Of a stretch of 64,000 nucleotides of DNA, positions 1 through 9,782 are shown piece after piece. The DNA is from an uncultured Collinsella sp. GTDB taxonomy: Bacteria > Actinomycetota > Coriobacteriia > Coriobacteriales > Coriobacteriaceae. Below the pieces are notes generated by a model that had not been told where the DNA came from, searched no databases, and was given only the letters and a program-made list of their open reading frames with translations. Positions within the stretch are counted from its first letter, which is position 1, and each line of letters begins with the position of its first letter. The stretch lies in the NCBI GenBank assembly GCA_902489945.1, contig CABUBZ010000002.1:1-64000 (forward strand). Reading direction: 5' to 3'. The translations under genes were made by a program, and so were the position numbers.

Positions 1-42
1 GCGGCCCCGCCGCTTTATGCCGACAGCACTGCCCATACAAGC

Positions 43-83
43 AGGCCGCCCGCCGTTTTTAGATGCGAAACGGTGGGCGGCCT
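43..83 (-). terminator. hairpin downstream of the LuxR regulator
   Basis: Inverted repeat with 16-nt arms (43-58 and 68-83, one mismatch) and a 9-nt loop, placed just after the stop of the leftward response-regulator gene. No strong T-run follows on the minus strand, so termination strength is uncertain. Nothing else is recognisable in positions 1-119. Confidence 0.5.
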
Positions 84-119
84 ATCTTTGCGGCGCCGGA
101 ACACGGGTGAGCGCGTCGA

Positions 120-743
120 TTACGGGCGCTCCATGTTGGGAACGATGCTGCCCTCGGTCACCGCATGCACGGCCAGGCGCATGATGTTGTCGTAGCCGGT
201 CTTGCTCAGGATCTCCGAGATGCGGCGCTTGATGGTGCCCTCGCTCATAAACAGCTCGGCCGCAATCTCGCGGCGGCTTTTACCCTCGCAGGCAAGGCGC
301 AAGATCGACAGCTCGACATCGTCGAGGGCCGCCGTGCCCGAGAAGATGCTCTCGGGCGGCTTGGGAAACGTGCAGTAACCCGCCAGCGTGGAGCGCATCA
401 CGGCGAACAGCTCGTCGATACCGACGTTCTTGTACACAAAGCTATCGACGCCCGCCTCGCGGGCCTGATCGACAAAGGTGATCTCGGGCATGCCTGTCAT
501 GATAATGATGCGACACTCGGGCAGCTGCTCCTTGATGCGTGCCGCCGCCACGATGCCGTTTGAATCGTGTTCGGTGCACACGTCCATCAGTATCATGTCC
601 GGGCGCTCCTTGAGCGCGACACCCAAGGCCTCGGAGGCATCGGCGATCGCGGCAACGACGGTCATATCGGGCTGGTCGCCAACGGAGCGCGCCAGGCTCT
701 CGCGCAGGATGGCCTGATCTTCGACAATTAACACGCGGATCAT
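120..743 (-). CDS. LuxR/NarL-type response regulator
   Basis: 207 aa, the usual length for a NarL/FixJ regulator. The receiver domain (about 1-120) has the acidic pocket at E8/D9 and the phospho-acceptor D54 in ILMDV. A LuxR-type helix-turn-helix follows at about 145-200 (GKSRREIAAELFMSEGTIKR). It should be phosphorylated by the kinase encoded just upstream, whose stop codon it overlaps by 4 nt (ATGA type), so the two are translationally coupled. The recognition helix differs from the common TVKNH form (GTIKRRIS). The DNA target is not visible. It is the last gene of a three-gene leftward operon. Confidence 0.9.
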   Translation of the reverse strand: MIRVLIVEDQAILRESLARSVGDQPDMTVVAAIADASEALGVALKERPDMILMDVCTEHDSNGIVAAARIKEQLPECRIIIMTGMPEITFVDQAREAGVDSFVYKNVGIDELFAVMRSTLAGYCTFPKPPESIFSGTAALDDVELSILRLACEGKSRREIAAELFMSEGTIKRRISEILSKTGYDNIMRLAVHAVTEGSIVPNMERP

Positions 744-2239
744 GAGCTTCTCCTTTGGGACGTGTCGTTGGCGTTAAGCGGAATGGATACCGTAAGCGTA
801 AAGGGCGGGGTGGCGTGGACCTCTAGGCTGCCACCCAGATCTTGCGCGACATGCCTCATACCTGGGATACCCGTTCCCTCGCGATACGATACGGGGGCCG
901 GGGACCCGTCGTTAGAAATCGTCATGTGCGCGACGGCGTCAGCATCCGTCCTCTCCTGCCACAAGCGCACATAGACCCGATGCGCCTGCGCATGCTTGGT
1001 GGCGTTGGTCGAGGCCTCGCGGATAATCTGCAAAAAGGCGGCGGCGACACGCGCGTCCTCAGGCAGCGCACCCTCAACATCGATCTGCACGCTCACCAGG
1101 CCAAAAGCATGGACGATATCGCCCAGTTGCTCTGCCGGTTCGGTGTCGCCCCCGCTGCGCAGATCGGCAGCGATTGAGCGCAGCAGCGGGTCGATCTGCT
1201 CGAGCGACTCGTCGTCCAAGCGCCCCTCCTCCAAATAGCGATGAAGGATTGATAGGCGCTGGCCGATCACATCGTGAACGCGGGCGCGCATGCGCAGATA
1301 GGCCGCATTGTCGGCAACTTTTTTGACTTCTTCGATCTGGGCCTGGAGCTCTTGGCCCGCAAGCTCAAGCAGGTGGTTGGCCTGCGCCAGGCGGTCATGC
1401 GCATGCGCATACTCTGTCACGTCCAGACCGATTATGCGCTCGAACGAACGGCCCGAGACCATAACGTCATCGCACACAAACAGGCGAATCTCGGCGGGAG
1501 AAACCTCGACCACCGCACGCGCCTCACCAAAGCGGTCCAGGTTGATCCGCACGCGGTTCTTACCGCCTTCGGGCATTTGCATGCCGAGCTTGCGCAGGTC
1601 GTTCCATGTACCACTCATATCGCCTAGGTCGGTGGGCATATGAAGCTCCACCAGGTTTTTGCGCATGCAGCGGTTCATGAGCAGTGGACGGCCCCTCGAG
1701 TCCAGATACAGGATGCCCACGGGAATCACGTTGATGGTTTCAATCGTCGAGAACGCGGTGATATCCTCTTGGCGGTTACGGACGTCCATCAAGAGCGCCG
1801 CGACGGAACGGAACAGGAAGAACGCTCCCTCTGCGATAAGGACAACGGCCCACACCGAGCCCATGGCAAAAACCACCGGCGGTGTCACGGCGCCAACAAG
1901 CAGCAGCTCGGCCAGCATGACAGGGCGACGATAGCGCACCATAAGGACCACGCCATAGACAAAGATCGCGGCATTGAGCCACAGCACTCCGCCCATTGCC
2001 CTGGCGCAAACGTCAAGCGGCGCCACCAGATACGAGCCAGACGACGCGAATAAGATGAGCGCCGAAATCATCAGGTGAAGCACAAGGCTCGTCTCGTAGG
2101 CGCAAATCACCTTACGGTTATAGGACGAGCGGCGCGATGCGATGAGCGGGACGTGGATCATCTGCAGACACGCAGCCAGGGCAAAGACAACATCGAGCGC
2201 AACGATTTGGGGAAGGATGAACGAAATCTGCATCGTCAC
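740..2239 (-). CDS. membrane sensor histidine kinase, HisKA_3/NarX type
   Basis: 499 aa. Roughly five hydrophobic segments in residues 10-150, a PAS-like region (about 165-280), a coiled coil, and then the phospho-acceptor motif RVHDVIGQRLS with H322. The ATPase domain has an N-box at about 408-418 (REASTNATKHA, N412) and a G-box near GTGIPGM. This is a complete LuxR-partner kinase. It overlaps the upstream sensor gene (2236-2239) and the downstream regulator gene (740-743) by 4 nt each, so the three proteins are made in a coupled way. The signal is unknown; the 7TM protein upstream may supply or modulate it (inference). Confidence 0.88.
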   Translation of the reverse strand: MTMQISFILPQIVALDVVFALAACLQMIHVPLIASRRSSYNRKVICAYETSLVLHLMISALILFASSGSYLVAPLDVCARAMGGVLWLNAAIFVYGVVLMVRYRRPVMLAELLLVGAVTPPVVFAMGSVWAVVLIAEGAFFLFRSVAALLMDVRNRQEDITAFSTIETINVIPVGILYLDSRGRPLLMNRCMRKNLVELHMPTDLGDMSGTWNDLRKLGMQMPEGGKNRVRINLDRFGEARAVVEVSPAEIRLFVCDDVMVSGRSFERIIGLDVTEYAHAHDRLAQANHLLELAGQELQAQIEEVKKVADNAAYLRMRARVHDVIGQRLSILHRYLEEGRLDDESLEQIDPLLRSIAADLRSGGDTEPAEQLGDIVHAFGLVSVQIDVEGALPEDARVAAAFLQIIREASTNATKHAQAHRVYVRLWQERTDADAVAHMTISNDGSPAPVSYREGTGIPGMRHVAQDLGGSLEVHATPPFTLTVSIPLNANDTSQRRSS

Positions 2240-4119
2240 TCACCCGCCCTCGGCATCAAGACGATCATGCGCAGCTGGCCGGGCTCGCCCTCAAGGCGGT
2301 ATGCCACGTTGCGCCCTTGCAGAGCGCTTTCGAGCTCTTGCGCAGCGGGCGTCTGCGAAAGATCTTCATCATCGTTGGAAAAAAGCGTGGCGCGCAGCTC
2401 GACACTGCACCGGTCATGGTCGCCCAAGTGATACATAAGCGCCGGATGGTCGGTGGTGTAGGCAAAAAACGCAAAGTCATACACGCAGTCGTACAGGGCG
2501 CTTACCGTACTGGCGTGCATCGGGCGCCGTATGGCGATAATCGAGGCGCAATCGACATCGATGGTGCGCAGGTCACTTGCAAGCTCGTTGGCGATGAGCT
2601 GAATGCGGTCGCGGTCAAAACCGCTCTCCCCGTGCTGTGCCAACGTGAGCGACCCCTTGCGTTTGCAATAGGCGACGAGCATCTTGGCGCGCTGCAGCAT
2701 GCGGTAACGCTCGTGCGAAGATGCCTCATCGGTCAACGGCGGCAGCGAGCTCAGCAGGTCGTACATCCCTTCGAGCGCACGGGCAAGCGCTTGGTCCACG
2801 TCTTGGACCAGTAAGGTCTCGGCCTCTTGGTCTGCCAAATGTGTCTTAAGGTCGTAGTCGGCGGCAAGCAGCTCATTTTGGCGTTGCAGCTCCATGCGAC
2901 GATGCGCCAGTTCGCGATTGAGTTCGTTGAGCTCCGAGACGTCCTGGGCAAGGAGAGCCGATCCACCCAGCAGCGGAAAGGCGCGATACATTACATCGGG
3001 ATCGGACGCCACGGCAAAGGCGTGAGCGTGCCCGTGCTCTTGGACCCGCAACTCCTCACGCACGCCTACCGGCATTGGCTTTGACACCGGCGTGACATAG
3101 ACTTCCTGCAGGTCACGCGTTAGAACTTTGAGGTCAAGCGGCAAGGTGCCGAAAATACCGGCGATATCGTGGTACGACGGGATGACACCGCAATCGAGAC
3201 AGATTTCCATCGCCACCACGCACAGGACGCAGTAGACAAGTGAAAAATTAAGCCTCCATGCCCAGGGCACACGCAGCGCATATGAAATGGCAAAGAACGC
3301 GCCGCCCAATAGGACAAGCGCGGCCGTGCCCGAGAAACGCTGAATACGAAAAGACGAGGACCGTCCTACCAAGATAAAAAAGGCAACGAAGTTAAAGGCT
3401 GTCCATACCAGAACGGTACCGTAGCCCCAACCATATGTGTAATCGTTGCTCCAGGTTCCACTCGATCGATCGAAATGGAAGACCTGCTGATGAACATCGT
3501 TAGTAAGCACAAAGCCGATAAGCAGGACAGCCATGACCCACAAAACGGTGCGGTACCGACGCCCCATACGATGCTGTTCCAAACCCGCGAGGCGCAGACC
3601 GCACAGCTGGTAGATCAGCGGAATGAGCGTCATGGGCACGTAGTACAGGTACCACAGCACGGTGGCATAGAACGGCGTGAACGACTTATATTTGAGGATG
3701 ACCTCGATCATCCACAGGGCACAAATGGCGGCGATGGCAACAAGGCGGCGGCGCAAGACGTAGTCCAAGCAGCGTAGGTACGCCAACACACCCCAGATTG
3801 AAAATGCAATTGCGGCGACAAGCAGCGGGAGAGAGCTCGAGTGGACGAGCGCATCCACGACCTCTTCGGACACCTCGCTATAGGCGGGCACGGTGTTGGA
3901 AAGCTTGGGGTCGGAGGCGAACAGTGCCGGCAAGACTGCCAAAAGCATAAGGAACAGCGCGGTAATGGCGCCGGCGATAACAAAGACGCGGTGGCGATAC
4001 ACGCCATGCGATATGCCAACAAGGAATCGCGGCATGGCGAAGAGCCTGCCGCCCCTAAGATCCGCCACGGGCGCGGATCGGGCGGTCGCGTGGCCGATAT
4101 GTCGCTCGCGGGTACCCAT
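2236..4119 (-). CDS. 7TM-sensor (HisK_7TM-like) protein with degenerate kinase-like C-terminus
   Basis: About 627 aa from the ATG at 4119; an in-frame ATG at 4035 is the alternative start. The first half has about eight membrane segments, including the TNDVHQQVFHF stretch typical of the histidine-kinase N-terminal 7TM domain. A PAS-sized segment and a coiled coil (about 400-460) follow. The C-terminal 200 residues sit where a DHp/HATPase unit would be. I find no phospho-acceptor histidine motif and no N or G box (ALYDCVYDFAFFAY lies at the N-box position), so it is probably not a kinase. Four-nt overlap with the real kinase downstream suggests a sensory partner. A TACACT -10-like box lies 9 nt before 4119, with no clear ribosome binding site, so the mRNA may be nearly leaderless. 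Confidence 0.75.
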   Translation of the reverse strand: MGTRERHIGHATARSAPVADLRGGRLFAMPRFLVGISHGVYRHRVFVIAGAITALFLMLLAVLPALFASDPKLSNTVPAYSEVSEEVVDALVHSSSLPLLVAAIAFSIWGVLAYLRCLDYVLRRRLVAIAAICALWMIEVILKYKSFTPFYATVLWYLYYVPMTLIPLIYQLCGLRLAGLEQHRMGRRYRTVLWVMAVLLIGFVLTNDVHQQVFHFDRSSGTWSNDYTYGWGYGTVLVWTAFNFVAFFILVGRSSSFRIQRFSGTAALVLLGGAFFAISYALRVPWAWRLNFSLVYCVLCVVAMEICLDCGVIPSYHDIAGIFGTLPLDLKVLTRDLQEVYVTPVSKPMPVGVREELRVQEHGHAHAFAVASDPDVMYRAFPLLGGSALLAQDVSELNELNRELAHRRMELQRQNELLAADYDLKTHLADQEAETLLVQDVDQALARALEGMYDLLSSLPPLTDEASSHERYRMLQRAKMLVAYCKRKGSLTLAQHGESGFDRDRIQLIANELASDLRTIDVDCASIIAIRRPMHASTVSALYDCVYDFAFFAYTTDHPALMYHLGDHDRCSVELRATLFSNDDEDLSQTPAAQELESALQGRNVAYRLEGEPGQLRMIVLMPRAGE

Positions 4120-4186
4120 AGTGCTTTTAGTGTACCGACAGGCGGGCCCAAAAAGCGGGCCACATGTCCCAAAATCCGTGGACGGC

Positions 4187-4225
4187 AAGGCGCCCGACGA
4201 GCGCAAACTGCTCGCCGGGCGCCTT
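4187..4225 (-). terminator. hairpin after the GH1 gene
   Basis: Two 16-nt arms (4187-4202, 4210-4225) with one mismatch around a 7-nt loop, 36 nt past the stop of the leftward glycosidase gene. It separates that gene from the signalling operon. No long T-run is present. Confidence 0.6.
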
Positions 4226-4260
4226 GGTTAGGAGACTATGAGGTTGGGGGTTCGGTACCC

Positions 4261-5703
<1,443 letters not shown>

Positions 5704-5834
5704 TCATACGCTGCTTGTCGTGGCTTTAGTATCCCCGCAAACGGGACGCCGCTCAACGACGGCAACGCAGGTCGACACTTCTTTTCGCACACAGGCGCCC
5801 AGCAGCCGCCCACGCCTGACACTTTTTGATACCC

Positions 5835-5871
5835 AACCACCACAAAGGGGACAGGCACCTTTGTGGTGGTT
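5835..5871. repeat. GGGGACAG-core hairpin repeat, copy 1
   Basis: Perfect 14-bp inverted repeat (AACCACCACAAAGG, 5835-5848; its complement 5858-5871) around a loop containing GGACAGGCA. The same unit recurs at 7084-7124. This kind of hairpin is typical of REP elements mobilised by IS200-like (RAYT) transposases, though no such gene is in the window. Confidence 0.8.
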
Positions 5872-5925
5872 TGGGGGGGCGGCGATCCCACATAGCCGCC
5901 CTCGGCCAGCAGGCAATTTGACTGA

Positions 5926-5959
5926 ATAGGAAAAAAAGGAAAAAATAGGAAAAAAAGGA
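5926..5959 (+). repeat. purine-tract direct repeat in the ATPase leader
   Basis: ATAGGAAAAAAAGGA occurs twice (5926-5940, 5945-5959), spaced by 19 nt, making an almost pure A/G tract directly before the ribosome binding site of the ATPase gene. It could affect translation or be prone to slippage. Confidence 0.7.
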
Positions 5960-5969
5960 AAGGAGACTT

Positions 5970-7076
5970 ATGACTGAAACCATCTTCTCCCCTTCATTTG
6001 GAAATCGCCCATCCTATCTCGTTGGGCGAGGAAGTGTAATTTCAACATTCATCTCCGGCCTTGAGCAGGAGCCGGGCAATCGAGACCGCGCCATGCTCAT
6101 GCTCGGCCAGCGAGGAAGCGGCAAAACGGTTCTCCTGTGGGAGCTCGCCGATCGCGCTCGCAAGCTTGGCTTCGTCGTCGCCACACCCACCGTTGCCTCC
6201 GAGGACATGCTCGAGCGCATTGTTGAAAAAATCCAAGAGGCGGGCGAGCCCTATGCCAACAAACGTCATCATCCTAAACTCACGGGCGGTAGCCTGAGCG
6301 TCTTCGGTTTCTCAGCCGGCCTCGAGTTCACGCGCGACGTACAGGAAACCAAGAGCTTCCAGTTCAAGCTCACGCAACTAGCGCGCAAACTAACCGAGCA
6401 AGGACATGGCATCCTCATCCTCATCGATGAGCTCCAGGCCAATTCGCCCGAGATCAGACAACTCGTCACCGCTTATCAAGAGCTCGTCGGCGAGGGACTC
6501 AACGTCGCGCTCGTTATGGCGGGCCTTCCGGGAGCGGTCTCGGAAACACTCAACGACCGTGTGCTGACGTTTCTCAACCGCGCGCGCAAAGTCACGCTCG
6601 AACCGCTTTCAGTCGGAGATGTCGATGCCTATTACCAGCGGGCCTTCGAAGAGCTCGGCCTTGATATCCCAAGCGATCTTCGGCTGGATGCCGCTCGCGC
6701 AACCCAGGGCTCGCCCTACATGCTGCAGCTCATCGGCTACAACATCGCCAATCGTTGCCAGGCAGGAGAACGCGTAACACAAGAGCTAGTCGACGGAGCC
6801 ATTGGGGCGTCAAAGGTCGATTTCGAAAACGATGTGTGCGAGACGACGCTCGCCGCGCTCTCGGACCAAGACATTGCGTTTCTTGCCGCAATGGCGGATG
6901 ACGAAGACACCGTGTCGCGCATTTCTGATGTAGCCGAGCGCATGTCGGTCACACCCGACTACGCACAAAAGTATCGCCGGCGCCTTATCGACGCCGGCGT
7001 GATCGAACAGGCCCGCCGCGGGTATGTGCGTTTCGCTGTTCCTTATATGGCTGACTACCTGCGAAGTCAGCTGTAA
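5970..7076 (+). CDS. AAA-family ATPase with C-terminal winged helix
   Basis: 368 aa. Walker A is GQRGSGKT (46-53) and Walker B is ILILIDELQ (D153, E154). A lid region follows, then a C-terminal segment (about 290-365) that looks like a winged helix (DVAERMSVTPDYAQKYRRRL). The architecture is like Orc1/Cdc6-type or COG1672-type ATP-binding proteins, which often act in DNA-related or regulatory roles. No function can be assigned. Start: AGGAG at 5961-5965, 4 nt before the ATG. The gene stands alone, bracketed by two copies of the same hairpin (5835-5871, 7084-7124), which suggests it arrived or moves as a cassette. Its neighbours are transcribed in the opposite direction. Confidence 0.8.
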   Translation: MTETIFSPSFGNRPSYLVGRGSVISTFISGLEQEPGNRDRAMLMLGQRGSGKTVLLWELADRARKLGFVVATPTVASEDMLERIVEKIQEAGEPYANKRHHPKLTGGSLSVFGFSAGLEFTRDVQETKSFQFKLTQLARKLTEQGHGILILIDELQANSPEIRQLVTAYQELVGEGLNVALVMAGLPGAVSETLNDRVLTFLNRARKVTLEPLSVGDVDAYYQRAFEELGLDIPSDLRLDAARATQGSPYMLQLIGYNIANRCQAGERVTQELVDGAIGASKVDFENDVCETTLAALSDQDIAFLAAMADDEDTVSRISDVAERMSVTPDYAQKYRRRLIDAGVIEQARRGYVRFAVPYMADYLRSQL

Positions 7077-7083
7077 CTGCAGA

Positions 7084-7124
7084 CAAACCACCGCAAAGGG
7101 GACAGGCACCTTTGTGGTGGTTTG
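7084..7124. repeat. GGGGACAG-core hairpin repeat, copy 2
   Basis: 16-nt arms (7084-7099, 7109-7124) with one G-T mismatch, and the same loop as copy 1. It starts 8 nt after the ATPase stop codon and could also act as its transcription terminator. Confidence 0.8.
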
Positions 7125-7196
7125 AACCGGTTCGTCTAAATCTGTAACAGGTAGAGACGATTTAGCCTGCTAGATGTTACAGAACGAGACAATACC

Positions 7197-7841
7197 CTAG
7201 TCGCAGGTGATGTCGAGGTTCTTGCCGGTGAGGCCTACGTAGCCGCCCTCGGCCGCCTTGGGGCTGTCGGCGTGGCAGAGGACCCACTTGTCGGCCTTCC
7301 AGTAGCAGTAGCTATCGCCGGCGGCGGGCATATCGGTTGCAGCCTCGGGGCGCGGGCCGTTGGTACCGGCAGGCAGCGCGACCATCACCTGGAAGCCGCC
7401 GTCGTCGACCATGCACGGCGTGTAGTGGAGCGTCGTGGCGTAGACCTCGACGAGCACACCGGCCGGCGCGCGGAAGGCCTTGACTTGAGCGGTGTCGAGC
7501 TTGCCGTCGACGATCTGCTCGCGCTTGGCCAGCAGCAGGATAAAGTCGCGGGCGCCCAGGTTGAACTCGCTGGCGCGGTGATACTCCAGGCAGTTGAGCT
7601 TCGTGTTATGGCCGTTGCACCAGCCAAGCTGGAAGGGACGGCCGCCGTACATGAGCAGGCCGAGCGTGTCGGCGCCTTCGACCTGCTCAAGCTCGGGCGC
7701 GGAGGCCACGTACTTGCTGCCCTCGGGAATGGGCGTGGCGGAGAGCGCCTCGACAAGCGGGGCGGTCAGGCTGGAGGGCACGTCGTCCCACACGCGGCCG
7801 TAGGACTTGAACTCGGGATCCGTAACAGAGTAGATATGCAT
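7197..7841 (-). CDS. DUF4867-like protein, sugar-metabolism associated
   Basis: 214 aa when started at the ATG at 7841, which has AGGAG 7 nt upstream; a longer frame to 7877 lacks such support. The N-terminus MHIYSVTDPEFKSYGRV and the overall layout resemble DUF4867 proteins, a cupin-like family often found beside sugar isomerases and kinases. No catalytic residues can be assigned. It is cytosolic, with no signal peptide or membrane segment. It is monocistronic, with its own promoter at 7876-7904 overlapping palindromes that may be operators. The family call is from memory of the N-terminal pattern. Confidence 0.65.
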   Translation of the reverse strand: MHIYSVTDPEFKSYGRVWDDVPSSLTAPLVEALSATPIPEGSKYVASAPELEQVEGADTLGLLMYGGRPFQLGWCNGHNTKLNCLEYHRASEFNLGARDFILLLAKREQIVDGKLDTAQVKAFRAPAGVLVEVYATTLHYTPCMVDDGGFQVMVALPAGTNGPRPEAATDMPAAGDSYCYWKADKWVLCHADSPKAAEGGYVGLTGKNLDITCD

Positions 7842-7875
7842 GTTCGCTCCTGTTCGTAAATGTGACAATACGTAC

Positions 7876-7911
7876 ATTCTAGAACATTTATCTGCAAATA
7901 TGAACGTTCAT
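7876..7911 (-). promoter_or_regulatory. promoter with overlapping palindromes
   Basis: On the minus strand TTCATA (7899-7904) and TAGAAT (7876-7881) are spaced by 17 nt. The perfect palindrome ATGAACGTTCAT (7900-7911) covers the -35, and TTCTAGAA (7877-7884) covers the -10. The CG-centred palindrome is of the LacI-family type. A repressor could block both boxes. Confidence 0.5.
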
Positions 7912-8111
7912 CGAGCGGCGCCCGGCAGCCAGCGCCTCATGTGGCGCAACCCATCTCGCAAGCGAGCGGGCTGTTGGGGATTCGTCGGCTATGTAGAAAA
8001 TCGCAAGCAGTAAAACTGCGGGTCGCGCGTCGGTAAACTCGCACATACTCGCCAAGAGCCCAAAAGCCCACTCATCTACAAAAAGGCGGCCGCGCTCACA
8101 AAAGACGCGCC

Positions 8112-8864
8112 CTACTCCCCATGAAACGACGCGTGGATGCTCATCTGTTCGATTTCTGCCGACGTTGTATCAAATTCAAACGCGTTGCTGCGCCCGCGAT
8201 AATTAGCGATAGTGAACTCGGCAACACGACCGTCCTCGATTCGGGCTACGGTTGCGAAACAATACACCGGATCATCGACCGGAATATCGAGAAGCGCCGC
8301 CATGTTCGCATCGGCAGTCTTAATTTCGAGCCTACGATGCGCTTTCACCACGGGATGACCCGTAGATTCAAAGTAGCTGTAGAGCGACACAGTCTCGAAG
8401 TCCACAGAAGCGATTTCGGGATACAGGCCGAGCGGGACATGCGTCTCAACAATCACGTTGGGGCAGTCATCGGCATACCGTAAGCGAACAAGCTTAAATA
8501 TGGGAGCGTTTTCAGCAATCTCCAGGCGATTGGCAACCTGCGCCGTGGCGCGGCCACCGCGCGCGAAAAGCACGCGCGTATGAGGGGTGCAGTCGTTAGC
8601 GCGCATCTCGGCATCGAAGCTACGAAGCACCGAGGTAAAACCCTGATTAATCTTGAGCGGGCACACGACAGCCCCATGATACGGACGACGCTCGACGTAG
8701 CCCTCCTCTTCCAGGAGCTGAATAGCACGACGGACCGTTGGACGGCTCACGCCGTAATTCTCGGCGAGCTTATCCTCCGAAGGAATCTCCTCGCCTTCTT
8801 TGTAGACATGGCGCTCGATAAGCTTGACCAGGTCATCCTTGATCGTTATGTACAGTGCATCCAC
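8112..8864 (-). CDS. GntR-family regulator with UTRA domain
   Basis: 250 aa. The N-terminal GntR winged helix (about 5-72) contains IPSEDKLAENYGVSRPTVRRAI. The UTRA effector domain (about 90-245) is of the HutC/FarR type, which usually binds a sugar phosphate or similar ligand. It is a paralogue of the regulator at 9783-10607; both begin with the same LY-IK-DL pattern. It is transcribed alone, leftward. A TTATGTTAGCAAAGC stretch in its own upstream region (8941-8955) resembles sites near the PTS operon, so auto- or cross-regulation is possible. Confidence 0.88.
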   Translation of the reverse strand: MDALYITIKDDLVKLIERHVYKEGEEIPSEDKLAENYGVSRPTVRRAIQLLEEEGYVERRPYHGAVVCPLKINQGFTSVLRSFDAEMRANDCTPHTRVLFARGGRATAQVANRLEIAENAPIFKLVRLRYADDCPNVIVETHVPLGLYPEIASVDFETVSLYSYFESTGHPVVKAHRRLEIKTADANMAALLDIPVDDPVYCFATVARIEDGRVAEFTIANYRGRSNAFEFDTTSAEIEQMSIHASFHGE

Positions 8865-9159
8865 TCGTATATCCCCCGCCGATTATCAACTGCCGCAAAC
8901 AGCTCCAGCCCGATTTCCCCGTGAAATGATACATTGTGGATTATGTTAGCAAAGCTATATGTTGACATTTTTTGAATAACCATGCATGCATACAGGCAAT
9001 TTTGACATCTTGAAACAGAAATCGCTTCTTGCCCTTTAATGGGAAGGCTCGTCTGGATGGCCAATCTATTTGTTCATGAACGACCGGCTTGTTCGGTCTC
9101 TCAATTAGAACATGACATATACTATGACATAATGAAAAATCACAACCGAAAGGCTCGAT
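8865..9159. promoter_or_regulatory. divergent intergenic region
   Basis: This 295-nt stretch separates the leftward gntR from a rightward membrane-protein gene. It is markedly AT-richer than its surroundings. It holds a GACCG/CGGTC hairpin near 9081-9097, a candidate -10 TATACT (9118-9123) and two ATGACATA direct repeats (about 9112-9131) just before the rightward gene. No coding sequence is credible here. Confidence 0.4.
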
Positions 9160-9753
9160 ATGAATCCCGTCTACCTCATTCCGCTCGGCCTTATAATTAT
9201 TTTTGTCATCATAGATCAGGTGGCCAGACGCCGCTCCGTGGCGAAGGCGACACGGATGTTCGAACGCGGCGACTACGAGGGCCTCCTTGCTTATCTTGAA
9301 ACCACGTACGTGCGCATGTTCTATCCCCGCTACAACCGTATGTATATGCAGTTCAAGACGCTTGACGCCAATAATGAAATTGATGCCGCTGCCGAGGTGC
9401 TCGACATGCTTTACGTCTCCAAACCCTCCGATGAGCAGCGAGCCGACCTACTTGTAGTCGCTTTTGAGTTCTATCTTCGCAATCTCATGCGAGACAAGGC
9501 CGAAATCACGCTTCGACGCATCCAAGACACGCCGTCCCTCGCGCCCGTGGCGACCGAACTCGAAACGCTCTTCGATATCATGGAAAATAAGGGCACAAGC
9601 CATATCGACGAAATGAAGTCACAGCTTAAAGACGCCGACGCGCCTACACGCCAACGTCTTTTGACGCTCATCGCCAAGCAATATGAAAACGCCGGCGATC
9701 CCGCCGAGGCCGCGCATTATCGATTGCTGCTAAAAACCGGAGACGGCCGCTAA
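9160..9753 (+). CDS. small membrane-anchored TPR-like protein, function unknown
   Basis: 197 aa. One N-terminal membrane helix (about 4-21), then a basic stretch, then an all-helical region with repeated pairs of helices (AEVLDMLY, DKAEITLRRI, DPAEAAHYRLLL) that resemble tetratricopeptide repeats. The body would face the cytoplasm by the positive-inside rule. Start supported by GAAAGG 8 nt upstream. I do not recognise the family. It sits alone between two GntR genes and converges on the second. Confidence 0.7.
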   Translation: MNPVYLIPLGLIIIFVIIDQVARRRSVAKATRMFERGDYEGLLAYLETTYVRMFYPRYNRMYMQFKTLDANNEIDAAAEVLDMLYVSKPSDEQRADLLVVAFEFYLRNLMRDKAEITLRRIQDTPSLAPVATELETLFDIMENKGTSHIDEMKSQLKDADAPTRQRLLTLIAKQYENAGDPAEAAHYRLLLKTGDGR

Positions 9754-9770
9754 CGGCCTGTATCCTTTTT
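9745..9770 (+). terminator. intrinsic terminator overlapping the stop codon
   Basis: GGCCG/CGGCC stem (9745-9749, 9754-9758) followed by a T-run at 9766-9770. The stop codon of the TPR-like gene lies in the loop. Confidence 0.55.
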
Positions 9771-9782
9771 GGTCGGCAAACG

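Noticed and set aside
5970..7076. The AAA ATPase as part of an anti-phage system
   Set aside because: No effector, nuclease or toxin partner lies beside it; mobility alone does not show defence.
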